The notes beneath the pieces are model-generated. The model was not told the DNA's origin, made no database searches, and saw only the letters and a list, made by a program, of their open reading frames with translations. DNA of 64,000 nucleotides, from assembly GCA_948474755.1 (NCBI GenBank), contig CAOLHI010000737.1:124001-188000 (forward strand). The letters are read 5' to 3'. Source of the stretch: Ctenosaura bakeri. Its lineage: Eukaryota; Chordata; Lepidosauria; Squamata; Iguanidae. The position numbers were made by a program, and so were the translations under genes. Below, piece after piece: positions 1 to 10,348 of this stretch (position 1 is its first letter; each line of letters begins with the position of its first letter).

Positions 1-55
1 ACCAGGGCTCCATTCTCAGCCAGGGAGCTCTTGGGCCTGAATAGCCCAGTTGCTA
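1..55. repeat. Possible fragment of the GGCCATTTC palindromic MITE
   Basis: Bases 12-46 resemble the central part of the palindromic MITE found complete at 59314-59515 (CTCAGCCAGGGAGCTCTTGG followed by GCCTGAATA). Neither terminal arm is present inside the window, so the element would be truncated at the window edge or decayed. The match is short and could be chance. Confidence 0.3.
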
Positions 56-614
56 TGGAGACGAGGCCTATCAGCAAGGAAGAGGGCAGTGTGTTCCTCA
101 GGAACCCAACCTCTGTATGTTAATAACTCTGAATACAGATTGGATTGGGGAACATGGGGGAAAGTTACAGGTACTGGAGAGGACAGTTTGGGGAATTAGA
201 GATGTAGGATCTCAAATCTCTCTAACAGGCATTACCTATGAGAAAATAAAATCCTGGGCAACGCTGGGTAAATACCCTAGTACTTCTATACATCTACTGA
301 TTCTTTCTACCAGACAGTGCCAAAAGCATCTAAGGTTCTCCACATTGCAGGATTACGGATGCTTCTCACTTTCAAGAATCCAGTGGAAAAAGAAGGGATC
401 AAACCTCCCTTTTTTACTCCCTTCCCTCTCTCTCCCCAAAAAAACCCTGGACCAGAGATCCAGGAATCTGTTTTCAGGGAACTCCGAAGTCTGTTTGAGG
501 AGAGAGAAAGAAGTTAAGTTGTACAGGAGCTGTTCTGCTGGCCCTACAATGGATTTAGGCTTATCTAAAGCAAAACACACAAGTAGAATCTTAGAACTGT
601 GACCTCAACCGTCT
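56..614. other. Unannotated sequence
   Basis: I see no repeat family, splice-bounded exon or RNA gene here. A 161-codon open frame crosses 117-602 on the plus strand. Its translation is low-complexity in places, has no recognisable motif and is matched by equally open shadow frames, so I treat it as chance. Confidence 0.5.
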
Positions 615-835
615 TTTTCTCGACTAAGTTAGAACGCATTAGTGCTCCTGCCAGCAGCTAAAGGTTGTTTCCAAGCTGCCTGAGCTTTCAGCGGTGCGCC
701 ATTTTGCTATCAGCGAAAGAAGACTCCCCCCGGAGAGCATCCTTCTTTGAACATTACAAAGAGGGTTTGCATTCGGTTTGCTGAAAGGATTTTGATAAAA
801 TCAGCATTTAAGGAGGCTTTTTTTCCTTTTCTTTT
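615..835. promoter_or_regulatory. Candidate conserved non-coding block
   Basis: This is a repeat-free stretch of mixed composition lying between a pyrimidine-rich tract (836 onward) and unannotated DNA. It carries GCATTTAAGG and GATTTTGATAAAATC near 790-815, the second being an inverted repeat. Calling it regulatory is inference from the absence of repeats and from texture only; no alignment was possible. Confidence 0.25.
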
Positions 836-1662
836 TTTTTGCTCTTTCAATTATCACTTTTAGCAAAGTCTTGCCAGGCAAAAGGAGCCAACAGCAGGTC
901 TGGGATTTGTGGATTTGGGCTGGGGACAGAGGAAGTACATAAGACCAGGTCAGTCAGGAAGAGGTTAAGTAATTCTTTTCCCCCATTTCAGTGCATATCG
1001 GATACAAAGACATGGGGAAAAAATCCAGCCCATCTGCTGCTAAAGTTTTGTTCCTGTGCCCAGAATTATGAAACAAACAAAACAAAAAAAATCTACAAGA
1101 AGTGAAATCTAACATGTGTTGGTAAGATGGTACCTCTTTCTCTCTCTCTGTCTCCTCCTCCTTCCAGGAATATTTATCATACTTTGAAAGAGAGCAGCAA
1201 CAACATTTCAAGCTGCCCTGGTCATCCCCAGACGTCTCATTGAATAGCCAGGGGTACAAGTCTCCCTGCAAACATTCCTGTCTATATGGCACTGAAAGGG
1301 TATAATCATGTTTGTGAACACGTGCCATTTACTTCCGTATCATGTGGTTGCTTCCAATTTTTTTTCCTTAGTTGGGACTTTTTCGCTAGAGTTTGGAGCT
1401 CCCAGTTATGGAGGAGAACCAAATATTTTCAGGATTCCTTCTTGTTCTGTATTTGGATTTTCCATACTTTGTGCAGAGCACAGTGAATGTGCCATTTGCT
1501 GCAGCCTCCAGCTCCTCGAATTAATTCTTTTTTTTTCTCTCCTCCTGACTCAACCCCAGGAGGCAACCCTGAAAGAATGTTTCTCCCTCGATATGATTGC
1601 CTGAGGTTTGAGGTGTGGTGGTGAGGTCTGTTTTTGTCTCCTACCAGTGGGAGCAATACATT
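836..1662. other. Unannotated sequence with pyrimidine tracts
   Basis: The stretch holds T- and C-rich tracts (830-845, 1136-1160, 1528-1548) and no repeat family I recognise. Open frames on both strands (for example 954-1328 minus) show no domain and no exon boundaries. Confidence 0.4.
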
Positions 1663-2200
1663 AGAATCATAGAATCATAGAAATGTAGAGTTGGAAGAGA
1701 CCCCAGGGGCCATCCAGTCCAACCCCCTGCCATGCAGGAACACCCTCAAAGCACTCCCGACAGATGGCCATCCAGCCTCTGCTTAAAAACCTCCAAGGAA
1801 GGAGACTCCACTACACTCCGAGGCAGAAGATTCCACTGCCAGACAGCCCTGACTGTCAGGAAGTTCTTCCTGAGGTTCAGGTGGAATCTCCTTTCCTGCA
1901 GCTTGAATCCATTGCTCCTTGTTCTGGTCTCTGGAGCAGCAGAAAACAAGCCCGCTCCTTCCTCTACATGGCATCCCTTCAAACATTTAAACATGGCTCT
2001 CATGTCCCCTTTCAACCTTCTCTTCTACAGACTAAACATACCTAGCTCTCTAAGTCTATCCTCATAGGGCTTCATGGCTTCCAGGCCTCTCACCATTTTG
2101 GTCGCCCTCCTCTGGACTTGCTCCAGCTTGTCAATATCCTTCTTGAATTGGGGTGCCCAGAACTGGACACAGTACATATGCCACATTGGCCACAATCCAA
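1663..2200 (-). mobile_element. CR1 LINE 3' end, 5'-truncated and decayed
   Basis: Read on the minus strand, this is the C-terminal reverse transcriptase region and 3' end of a CR1 non-LTR retrotransposon. The minus frames contain [20 protein letters not shown], then MFKCLKGCHVEEGAGLFSA and FHLNLRKNFLTVRAVWQWN, which are the same blocks seen in the longer copy at 47944-48812. The 3' terminus carries the CR1-type tandem octamer, seen on the plus strand as AGAATCAT repeated at 1663. The blocks lie in different frames, so the copy is dead. CR1 normally inserts with heavy 5' truncation and little or no target duplication, and none is visible. Confidence 0.92.
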
Positions 2201-2263
2201 CTTTCCCTCCGTGTAGCACAAATATCCACATTCAGAGATATGACATGCCAGTTTTACACTACA

Positions 2264-2605
2264 CCCATGGAGAAGAGCACCATTGAGCAACACAGGTCGA
2301 TGAAGGGATGCTGTTGTGTGATGTGTAACATGCAACTGTGATGCTCAATGCACAACAGCAATGGGAAACTGCAATGCACAAAATGCAATAACCACACTGG
2401 AAAATTGCAGTGCCCAATGCAGAAGGTGCAACCACAATGTGAAATACTGATGCATGCACAACTCTGTCTCCATCACTGTCAACAAAATGCATAATTTTGC
2501 CTGAAAGCATTGTGTAACATATGCATGGGCACGCCACTAACTGAATGCCAGCCACTGTGTGAGGAACTGAGAAAGGGCTTTCTCTTTCAGGGGTGAATGC
2601 ATGAT
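2264..2605 (-). repeat. TGCA-word dispersed repeat (copy G)
   Basis: This stretch is made of irregularly spaced words such as CAATGCACA, GCAACTGTGATG, AATGCAGAAGGTGCAACC and GCATGCACAA. On the minus strand it resembles 63340-63600 (TGTGGTTGCAC, TGCATTGTGG, CACTGCA). It is probably the same family as the copies at 10630, 12370, 18169, 36180, 51449 and 60447, but its ends are unclear. Confidence 0.45.
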
Positions 2606-2875
2606 GCACTTAGAAATGTTGGACCAATTCCATTTGATGGGCTGGAATTTCCTGGCTCATAGGCTATTACTGATTACAGACAAGAAGTCAATGTTTGTGC
2701 AATGCAGGAATGGGTGATCTGTTCTGGATTCCCGGGGCTGACTCTTTCTGTCTTGGGTCCCTGATCAAGCCCTGTGGATTTCCCCCAATAGTCACTCCTT
2801 CTTCATGATACAATCATTTTCTTTATTTTTCCCCCAGGTTTTCCAGAATTGTTTGTGTTCCATTCTAAAAATGTT
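2606..2875. other. Unannotated sequence
   Basis: No feature is recognised. The segment ends directly at the left direct repeat of the retroposed piece. Confidence 0.4.
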
Positions 2876-3233
2876 AAAATGCCTCTCTTAAGGCATATAA
2901 ACTGCTAAAATGTAAACTTCCTCCTTTGTGTAGTGGGGTTAAAATAAGTATGCATTATATATGTGTGTGTGTGCGTGCGTGTGTGTATACACACATGTCT
3001 ATAAGTGTCTATATTTTATAAAAGAAATATATAAATAACAGGATTTAATAAGGCAAAACAATTTATAAATGATCAGATGTTAAAAATAAGTTTTAAGACT
3101 ATAGAGATAGGAGATTTTTTTTATCCATTGATTGATCAAGATTTTGTTAATATGTATAATATTTGTTTTAGTCTATAATATATAGTATTGTAAACTTTCA
3201 CTATAGTGCTAATAAAAAAATGCCTTTCTTAAG
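2876..3233 (+). mobile_element. AT-rich retroposed fragment with 17-bp target-site duplications
   Basis: A 17-bp direct repeat, differing at one base, flanks 324 bp: AAAATGCCTCTCTTAAG at 2876-2892 and AAAATGCCTTTCTTAAG at 3217-3233. The insert is strongly AT-rich and ends AATAAAAAAA just before the right repeat, as expected for a plus-strand insertion with an A tail. This is the structure of an L1-type, target-primed insertion truncated at its 5' end. I could not recognise a reverse transcriptase reading frame in so short a piece, so the L1 assignment is inference. A TG/CG dinucleotide run lies inside at 2961-2988. Confidence 0.6.
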
Positions 3234-3389
3234 AATGTATTACTGGCAGTAAGACCTTCAAGCTAAAAGTTGGTATTTTTAGTTCCATGTAAAAGAGGGA
3301 TGGAGTTTCAGTATGGGTATAAAAGAAGGTTTTATTCTTTAAATTCACCCCCCCATGGATTCCAGATGTTCCCTACAGTTAGTTTAAGA

Positions 3390-3523
3390 CAAGGAAGGGG
3401 AATCAAGGATCTCCAAAGGTTGCTGGACTACAATTCCCACCGCCATTGATCATTGGCTACTGTAAGCTGATGGGAGAGCTGAAGGCCAAGAATATCTGGA
3501 GAACCACAGGTTCTCCATCCTTG
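3390..3523. mobile_element. hAT-type MITE, short palindromic
   Basis: The left end, CAAGGAAGGGGAATCAAGGA, and the right end (reverse complement CAAGGATGGAGAACC) form diverged terminal inverted repeats. The interior has GGACTACAATTCCCA followed by a diverged inverted copy, the pattern of the abundant amniote hAT MITE whose ends read CAGGGGTGGGCAA. An 8-bp target duplication is not convincing. Confidence 0.6.
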
Positions 3524-3904
3524 ATCTAATGTATAGGCAAGAATCTGAACCAGACTCAAAGTTTGTTGATATTCTTCTCACTCCAGTAGCCAAACATGTT
3601 TCCCCAGGAAGCTTTGAAGGCAGTAGTCACTTTCTAAGTCACTCCTAAAGTTACCCACCCATCTGATACAGAAAGGTATTCGTCACACATCATTTTCAAA
3701 TGCATCTCGAAAAATCTAGGAGACCTCAATTCAAGGTCTGCCACCAGGGCTTTGGAAAGAAGAAGAAGAGGGTAGAGAGTAGACAGGCTCCAGAACGGAA
3801 CCCAGCTCCGTTCCCAAGATACTCAGCAAGCAGTCTGAGGGCAAGACTGGGAAATGGGGTGGGGAGAAAAGTTAAGGAGCGTTTGCCCTTGTGTTGAAAA
3901 TGCC
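3524..3904. other. Unannotated sequence
   Basis: I see no repeat or gene. A purine-rich patch lies at 3755-3780. Confidence 0.35.
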
Positions 3905-4160
3905 AGCTGGAGGTGAACTCCCACCGCAGCTGTTTTGACAGTCCAAAAATTCACTGGCTCACGCAATATCTCTGTCTTGTTAAAGGTAATTACAGTTCTT
4001 CCCGTGTAATGAGATGGTTTTTAAAGGCCATTCAAAAGAAATTTTCTATAATGAGGTTAAGGGTTTTATGGTGTTATACATCAAGGGAGCTGGTAATTGG
4101 TCGGATCCAGAGAAGCATCCTGAAGGAGAGAGATAGTAAGGTCTTATGAATAGCGCAGTA
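3905..4160. promoter_or_regulatory. Candidate conserved non-coding block
   Basis: This is low-repeat, AT-leaning DNA with GGTAATTACAG near 3985 (TAATTA homeodomain-type core) and a TAATGAG word near 4008. Its texture contrasts with the repeats on both sides. Regulatory function is inferred only. Confidence 0.28.
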
Positions 4161-5902
4161 ACTCACACACGTGCCAAAATGTGAGCTTCCTTTTCTTTTT
4201 TCTTCTTTTGGCTCTGAATCTTTAGGAGGAGGGAAAAAAGCCAATATGAAATGGAGGTTGTAGTGCCAGGGGAGGAGCAACGAGGAATGTGGGTTCTCAA
4301 GGTTTTTATTTTTTAGTGACTGTGTAAGAAACAAACACTTTCCTAGCATAAACCAGTTGGTACCTTTAGAGTTCCCAGATCTCAGGCTCTGGCCCTGAGT
4401 CTCAAGACCTGGACCCATAGCAAGGGAGAGGAATCTGAGGGTGAGAGAGGTATCTTTAAAAATGTGCATATACCATTCCTCATTCATTAGACTTGGTGTC
4501 TTTTGGAAGGAGGAGGAGGCCTTGGTTTGAATATTTGTGCAATGGTGGTTAATATTTAATATATTGCTGGGCCGGCCCTATTGTTTGGTAGAGCACGGCC
4601 CTTTCCACCGCTTACCTTCTTGTGGTGGTGTTTGGTGGCAATCCCGGCAGCAGCTCTGCTGGGAAGAGATTGCAACAGCAGCACACGCCTCTGCACGGGA
4701 CTGGCTCCTTGTGGAAGGGAGCATGATGGGCATGCTGCTTCCTTCTGCAGTACAAATGGGTATGTTCCCAGGCTGCACTCGACAGGAAGTGCCACCATCA
4801 CACTTCCTGCTCTTCTGCAAGACAGGTAAGTGTGGGGTGCTGGTGATAGGGAAAACTCATCAATGATTTAACTTGTGCTCATGCCGCCTGGAGAAGGGAG
4901 AATGATAGGACCACGACAATGTCCTGCAGAAGCGTCATTATAGTCCTGTCTTTCTCCTGTCCCCATGACGGGACGGAAGGGTGCTGCAGAAAGGGCCAAA
5001 CATTATCAACCCAATGGCACTTATTTGAGGGTAGAACCACACAGCTTGTTTTGCATGCCTTAAAACTAGCCTGATGCACCCCAGAATGATAAAGGATGCC
5101 CTACCTCATTAGCAAGGAGGCAAAAGTCCTTTGCCCACCCAACCTACTTCTGGACATGGAATGGAGAGGGGGTTCCATTTTGCCATTTGCCTCAGGGTGG
5201 GGGCAAAATGCCTTGGAGAAGTCCTGGGAATTGATAGGGTCAATGCGTATGTGTAAAATTACTCAAATAACAAAGGCGATTCCAGCAATTGCATTTCATT
5301 TAGATCTCATTGTGGCAAGACTGAGTCACCCGTGTTATTCTTAGGTGGAAAAATTCCCAGAAGACTGAGAAGCAAATAGAATCAAAACCATTTTCTTCTT
5401 CTTCTTCTTTTTTTTCAAAGAAAAAGTGACTACAAAGATCTTGCAACACGCAGGCTGATCACCCTTGTTAACATCGTTACAAAAAAAAGTATGAGAAACA
5501 TAGTTATAAATAAATGATTAGCCTGGACTGAATTGATTAAGAATGCTGCAGGTTTCACAAAATGCTTCTCAGTTCCCAAAAATCTTAGACAAGTGAAACT
5601 GATGACAGAGACAGCTGGCAAGGAAACAGCAGCTATTCTGGTGCCTTTAGAATAAGTCCAGAGTTCCCACATACTGTCAGAAAGTCTAAATCCACAATGC
5701 TATTAGGTGAGGTTCTGGTGCCTTATCTCTTTGGGTGCAGGTCCTCTGTTTGAACTGCAGAATTTAGCACACTGGGCCCCATCATTCAAATGGGGCTGAC
5801 CCAAGCCATTTTCCAGCTTGAGACAAAAGAGAAAATGGCAACCACTTTTCATTCCACAAATGGAAGCTGAGATGGACCAGCAGCTAAACCTTACTTCAAC
5901 CA
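4161..5902. other. Unannotated sequence
   Basis: No known repeat is recognised across this 1.7-kb stretch. A GC-richer segment at 4570-4830 contains a consensus-like splice donor, ACAG/GTAAGTG at about 4824, but the open frame in front of it has no domain and no paired acceptor can be argued. CTT trinucleotide repeats lie near 5394-5408. Confidence 0.4.
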
Positions 5903-6003
5903 AGGCCATTTCTGCACTAGACTGTCATAGTGCTATTATTCCACTTTCAACATCCTATGGAATCCTGGGGTTTGCAAAGGCTGCTCCCTAAACTTCAAAC
6001 CCC
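5903..6003 (+). mobile_element. GGCCATTTC MITE, left half
   Basis: It starts GGCCATTTCTGCACTAGACT and continues TAGTGCTATTATTCCACTTT and TCAACATCCTATGGAATCCT, matching the left arm of the complete copies. The right arm is missing after a short interior piece. Confidence 0.8.
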
Positions 6004-6144
6004 AGTCAACAGTCCATCTACGCTTGGTCTCTCAGTCTTTGTGCTTCACTTCTCAAAGAGAAACAGCACTAATTTTGCACAGACCCAGTTGGTATACAGT
6101 GCAGAAACCTCAATTTTTAAAAAAATGGTCTAAAGGCTATTGGT

Positions 6145-6250
6145 TGTTCAACTAGAGTAGACCCATTGAATCAGTAAGGTTTGCCTGTGTGTTAACTCAG
6201 TATTCAAATGTTGGCTGAGCAGATCTTCTCTAGTTAGGACTCACCAATAA
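6145..6250. repeat. AGTAGACC dispersed short repeat
   Basis: It contains CTAGAGTAGACCCATTGAAT at the left and CTCTAGTTAGGACTCACC at the right. The same two end words recur around 8500-8625, 19220-19312, 30110-30195, 34930-35055 and 56490-56630, so this is a dispersed, probably MITE-like, family. Confidence 0.5.
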
Positions 6251-6271
6251 GACTCCTGCCAATCTACTGTG

Positions 6272-6460
6272 AGAGCCAGTGTTGTGTAGTGGTTTGAGCA
6301 TTGGACTATGGGCCTGGAGACCAGGGTTGGATTCCCTGCTCAGCCATGGAAACCCACTGGGTGAACTTGGGTGTGTCACACACTCTCAACCCCAGAAACT
6401 CCCATGGTAGGTACACCTGAGAGTTGCATAGGTTAGAAATGACTTGAAGGTGCGCAACAA
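6272..6460 (+). mobile_element. tRNA-derived SINE (Sauria-type tail)
   Basis: The head AGAGCCAGTGTTGTGTAGTG, then GGTTTGAGCATTGGACTATG and a GGTTGGATTCC B-box-like stretch, is tRNA-like. It is followed by the body CAGCCATGGAAACCCACTGG and the tail AAATGACTTGAAGGTGCGCAACAA. The tail resembles the Bov-B LINE 3' end, which is thought to supply the mobilising reverse transcriptase. The right end abuts the MITE at 6461 exactly. Confidence 0.88.
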
Positions 6461-6663
6461 TGGCCATTTCCGCACTACACTCTTATAGCACTATTATTCC
6501 ACTTTTAACATCCAATGGAACCCTGGGGTTTGCAGTTTCGGGAGGGGCCTTTAGACTTCTCAGCCAGAGAGCTCTTTGGCCTCAGGAAACTACAAACCCC
6601 AGAATTGCACAGGAGGTTGAAACTGGAACAATAGCACTCTAACAGTGTAGTGCGGAAAGGTCC
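6461..6663. mobile_element. GGCCATTTC palindromic MITE, complete
   Basis: This is a full ~203-bp copy. The left arm GGCCATTTCCGCACTACACT through ATTCCACTTTTAACATCC is mirrored by the right arm TTGAAACTGGAACAATAGCA through GTGTAGTGCGGAAAGGTCC. The non-palindromic centre is CTCAGCCAGAGAGCTCTTTG. Such a sequence can fold into a long hairpin when transcribed. No transposase is encoded; superfamily and target duplication are unresolved. Confidence 0.9.
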
Positions 6664-7806
6664 ACAGTTTCTTGAAAGATGTCTCCCATGTCTCAAGATA
6701 TCCTGTCTCATAGAGAAAGAGTAATTTTTGCCAGCTTTACTTATCACATTCCGGCTGCTAAGCTCCAGTTCTGCTATACCCTGGACATAAGTTCCGTTGA
6801 GTTTGGTGGCATTTACGTCTTGAGTAGTAGGCATGTACGAGATTGCACTGTTTCTCAAGCAGATGGCTCAACTGCCGAGCGGAGTGAGCGTTCTTTATTC
6901 TGATGAATGTCTCTGCTTCTCCCCCACTTCACTGCTCCCAGGTTTGCAGCGGAGGATATATGGATGAAGCCCAGTTTTTTAAAAAAAAAAAAATTCTGGA
7001 GGCAGCACAACACCCACGAGCTTGGCAGCTGCTAACTTGGACAGATTGTGGAGGAGAAAGCGGCAGAAGAAGAAATTAAATGACAGAGATTTGAGGCTTT
7101 AAAGTTTCTCCAAGAAAACCTGGACCAATTTGCTTCTATAATTGGATCACTCAGTCCTTCACCCTCATATGACAACTGTGATACAGTTCAACCCTGGGGG
7201 AGTGTTGCTCTTTAGAAACGCTCACCAGGAACGCTTTGCATTCCCTCTCCTGCATCTTTTCCCTGTCCCCGCATCTTACAGAAAAGGAACTTTCCAGTTC
7301 ATCCTTTGCAGAAAAGAGGGAAGGAGTCTTCTTGTTGAACCAAAGGCCACCAATATGTCCTCAATAGCTGAAATTTGGGTTGGCTTTCTCTCCCACTTCT
7401 TTTGAATCCCTTGCAAAGCAGCCAGACTGCCAAGAATTAATACCTGCTCAAAGTAGTTTAAATTAGAAGAGATTTGAATAATTGCAACTCAAATTTGGGG
7501 TAAAAGAGAGAACTGCAGCTGCAAATTATTATTATTACTTTTTTTTTTTGCAAGGTCGAAATTATACATACACATACATATATATACATACATGCATGTT
7601 CTCTTTCGGGGGGAAAAGACAAGTTATTAAAAAGTGTTGTGGAAATATTCTAACAGTGTCATCCCTGTTTATGTTTCAGCTCTGCCATTACCTACTTACC
7701 TTTGTGCAGAAAGAGAATGTTTTAATTTTCCAGTTAGCAAGCACTATTAATAGTGAGTTTATGTTCAAAGCATATGGTTTATCTTTGCCCTTAGTTTTTC
7801 TATGTA
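6664..7806. other. Unannotated sequence with short simple repeats
   Basis: It holds an A-run at 6980-6992, a T-run at 7538-7550 and an ACATACATATA-type run at 7564-7595. No gene or named repeat is recognised. The stretch ends at the TA target site of the pogo-like element. Confidence 0.4.
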
Positions 7807-8260
7807 CAGTCAGCCCTCCACATTCATTAGGGTTAGGAGCACAAGACCCCTGCAAGACTGAGAAACCCACAAATATCAAAATGTCTGTCTCTGGGAAGGG
7901 GGCTGAGGTGTGGTTAGAAGAGCAGGCACCCAAGGTCCAAATCAGGTCAGAGAAAGGAGAGGGAAAGGGGGTAAGTTGGCATGGTCATCCTATACTTCTC
8001 TCTCACCAATCTCCTTCCTTGGGTGTGGGGGGCATCAAGAGAGGATTTGGGGTGCTGAGAAATTGGGCTGCAAGCTGTCCTTTGCTGGCCAGACAGCAAT
8101 GGGTGGAGGAGGAGAAGGACCAGAGGTTACACAGCTTGATTGGTGCCATCAAGGGGAAGGTTCCCTCAAAAAAGAATCACTTAGGGGGTGCAAGCGTTGG
8201 AGAAACTCACAGATAATCAGATCTGTGAAAGTTAAACCTGCAAATGTGGAGGGCTGTCTG
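7807..8260. mobile_element. Non-autonomous pogo/Tigger-like (Tc1/mariner) element
   Basis: The terminal inverted repeats are CAGTCAGCCCTCCACATT at the left and CAGACAGCCCTCCACATT as reverse complement of the right end (17 of 18 match). TA dinucleotides lie just outside both ends (7805-7806 and 8261-8262), the Tc1/mariner target duplication. The 454-bp element is far too short to code for a transposase of ~300 residues or more; the open frame through it has no DDE motif. Related pieces lie at 24561-24937, 44688-44766 and 45607-46108. Confidence 0.82.
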
Positions 8261-8499
8261 TAATACATTTCTGCCAGTAGACTCAGTGAGGTTTTCAACA
8301 TTTAATGTTATGGTTTAAGACTGATGATGAAGGGATATTATTTGAGGACGATGATCAATATGATGTTCCAGCTGGTGCTAATGGAGGACATTGTCATAAT
8401 ATTTCATAGACCATCAGAAGACAGTTTTCTGATTCAAGCGTAACCAATTAACAGGGAAAAATTATGCATTCCAGGAGTTAACACATGCAAAGGCTGGCA

Positions 8500-8625
8500 T
8501 CCTGTTGGTAAGTTCTAATCAGAGTAGACCAGCTCAATTGATTGTGGAATGAGAAGTCAACATGTAGATAACTCTAATGGATTCAATAGGTCTACTCTAG
8601 CCAAGACTAACATAGGTTAAAGGCC
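8500..8625. repeat. AGTAGACC dispersed short repeat
   Basis: AATCAGAGTAGACCAGCTCA on the left and AATAGGTCTACTCTAGCCAA on the right form inverted ends about 80 bp apart. This matches the pattern of the copy at 6145-6250 and supports a small palindromic element. Confidence 0.55.
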
Positions 8626-8634
8626 AAAGTATGT

Positions 8635-9075
8635 ATCTGCACTGCACCCAACACCAGTTTGATACCATTTAAGACAGAGTTGGGCAAAGTGTGACCTAAG
8701 AGCCACATGTAGTCCTCCAGGTCCTAAGTTTTGGCCTCTATAACCCTCTGCCAACTCCCTCAGTCCCTCAACACTTAAAAAAACCCACTTATTTTACACT
8801 GATTGGGGTGATTTTTCTGCCTCAAAACAGTCCAAAAAGATCTCAAAACTAGCCAGAAATGTGGCAGCTTACTTCTGCCAGCCCCCTGTTCAACCTTCCA
8901 AATCCTTCCAAACCCAAAGATCAACCAAAATTGGCTAGAAGTTACATGACTTCACTTCCAGTGTTTCAAAATGCAAAACTGGAGCCCTCACCAGTTGCAC
9001 ACCTCCGACATAAGCAGTCATGGTTCCATCCCACAGTATCATGAGATTTATAGTTTACTGAGATACTTAGAGTTG
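8635..9075. mobile_element. GTATCTGCACT palindromic element, split by a hAT insertion
   Basis: The left piece (8635-8674) reads GTATCTGCACTGCACCCAAC then CAGTTTGATACCATTTAAG. The right piece (9008-9075) reads TCATGAGATTTATAGTTTAC then GAGATACTTAGAG. These are the two ends of the element also seen, in part, at 15545-15665 and 55215-55320. The interval 8675-9007 is a separate, later insertion. Confidence 0.55.
8675..9007. mobile_element. hAT-like non-autonomous element
   Basis: The left end is CAGAGTTGGGCAA and the reverse complement of the right end is CGGAGGTGTGCAA (9 of 13 match). The first 60 bp resemble the left end of the longer element at 30762-31759, including CAAAGTGTG and a CCCTCAACACT block. 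The flanks ATTTAAGA and ACATAAGC share 5 of 8 positions, compatible with an aged 8-bp hAT duplication. Confidence 0.5.
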
Positions 9076-9881
9076 CTGTTCCTCTGAGCTATGGTTCACA
9101 AAGTACCCTGAATGTCCACGAGTACACTGTTCCCCCATCGCTGTAGGCTGTCCTATGGTCAACATCTGTTGCAGATCTGCTAAAATCTCATCTTAATCAT
9201 CTATCTTATCTGCAACCTTATCTTAATCATCTATCAGCTGCACAGCCCCTAGATACGGACCAACAATAACAGTGCAGCCTTTGCTTGACCTTGAACCTAG
9301 TGCTTCTCATCTCCAAAGTTTGGTCGTAAAGGTTATTGAGAGACTCAGAGATATTTTTGTAGACTTTTGTTCAATGATTCCTAATAGTAATAATTGCCAA
9401 TATTATCATCTTCTGCAAAGACCTTAATTAGAATCTACAAAGAGGATTTCTATATGATTATAGCTACAATAATCCTTTACCATAAATAATGAAAATCAGA
9501 AAATGCAACCACAACATAAAAATGGAAAAGTAAAAAATACACAACAATGCCATTAGATCTAAATTGCACATTTATGTGAGTGGTTGAAAAAGCCTCCCCC
9601 CCCAAAAAAAAAGACAGACAAACAGAAAGACAGAAAATGAAAGAAAGAAAAAGAAAAAAAGAATTACTTGATTAACAACTGACCATTCAGTTTGACTTAG
9701 GAGGAAAGCAAATCACATCCATCTTTAAATGTACATCATGGATGTGATGATGATGATGATGATACCGCCACCGCCTTTTCCTAAATGGCTTGTGGATGAA
9801 TGAACTGTTGTTGGAAAAAAAACCCTGTATGCTGACCTTTGTTTAATATATTATCCTTAACATGACTCAACTCATCCCTCA
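9076..9881. other. Unannotated sequence with short repeats
   Basis: A 15-bp word TCTTAATCATCTATC is repeated at 9191-9205 and 9221-9235 (30-bp period). A C-run followed by an A/G-rich tract spans 9595-9662, and a GAT trinucleotide run lies at 9746-9764. No gene is recognised. Confidence 0.5.
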
Positions 9882-10348
9882 TTTCAAGAGGGATATTAAC
9901 GAGCATGTCCAGCAGAAGGTGACCAAAATGGTGAAGGGTCTGGAAACCCTGAAGCCCTGTGAGGAGCAGATTAGGGAGCTGGGCATGTTTAGTCTGCAGA
10001 AGAGAAGGTGAAGAGGGGACATGGTAGCCATATTTGAAGGGATGTCATGTCAAGGAGGGAGTGGGCTTGCTTTCTGCTGCTCCAGAGACCAGGACAAGGA
10101 GCAATGGATTCAAGCTGCAGGAAAGGAGATTCCACCTGAACCTCAGAAAGAACTTCCTGATGGTCAGAGCTGTTTGATAGCAGACTATGCTGCCTCCATG
10201 GAGTGTGGTGGAGTCTCCTTCTTTGGAGGTTTTTAAGCAGAGGCTGGATGGCCATCTGTCAGGAGTGTTTTGATGTGGGTTCCTGCATGGCAGAATGAGG
10301 TTGGACAGGATGGCCCCTGGGGTCTCTTCCAACTCTAGGATTCTATGA
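9882..10348 (+). mobile_element. CR1 LINE 3' end
   Basis: Plus-strand CR1 fragment. It begins in the reverse transcriptase C-terminal region (equivalent of [14 protein letters not shown], in which the usual RV is QK), continues through the equivalent of SRDQDKEQWIQAAGKEIPPE in a shifted frame, and ends CTTCCAACTCTAGGATTCTA, the CR1 3' end with a single tail octamer. Frameshifts show it is inactive. Confidence 0.9.

Noticed and set aside
117..602. 161-codon open frame
   Set aside because: No domain, no exon boundary signals, low-complexity segments and equally open overlapping frames.
4537..4832. Possible coding exon ending at a consensus-like donor ACAG/GTAAGTG
   Set aside because: Frames on both strands are open and without domains, no acceptor or downstream exon can be paired, and a single donor match is expected by chance in 64 kb.
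7482..8216. 244-codon open frame, the longest in the window
   Set aside because: It begins in T-rich and TA-rich simple sequence and ends inside the pogo-like element; no transposase motif appears.
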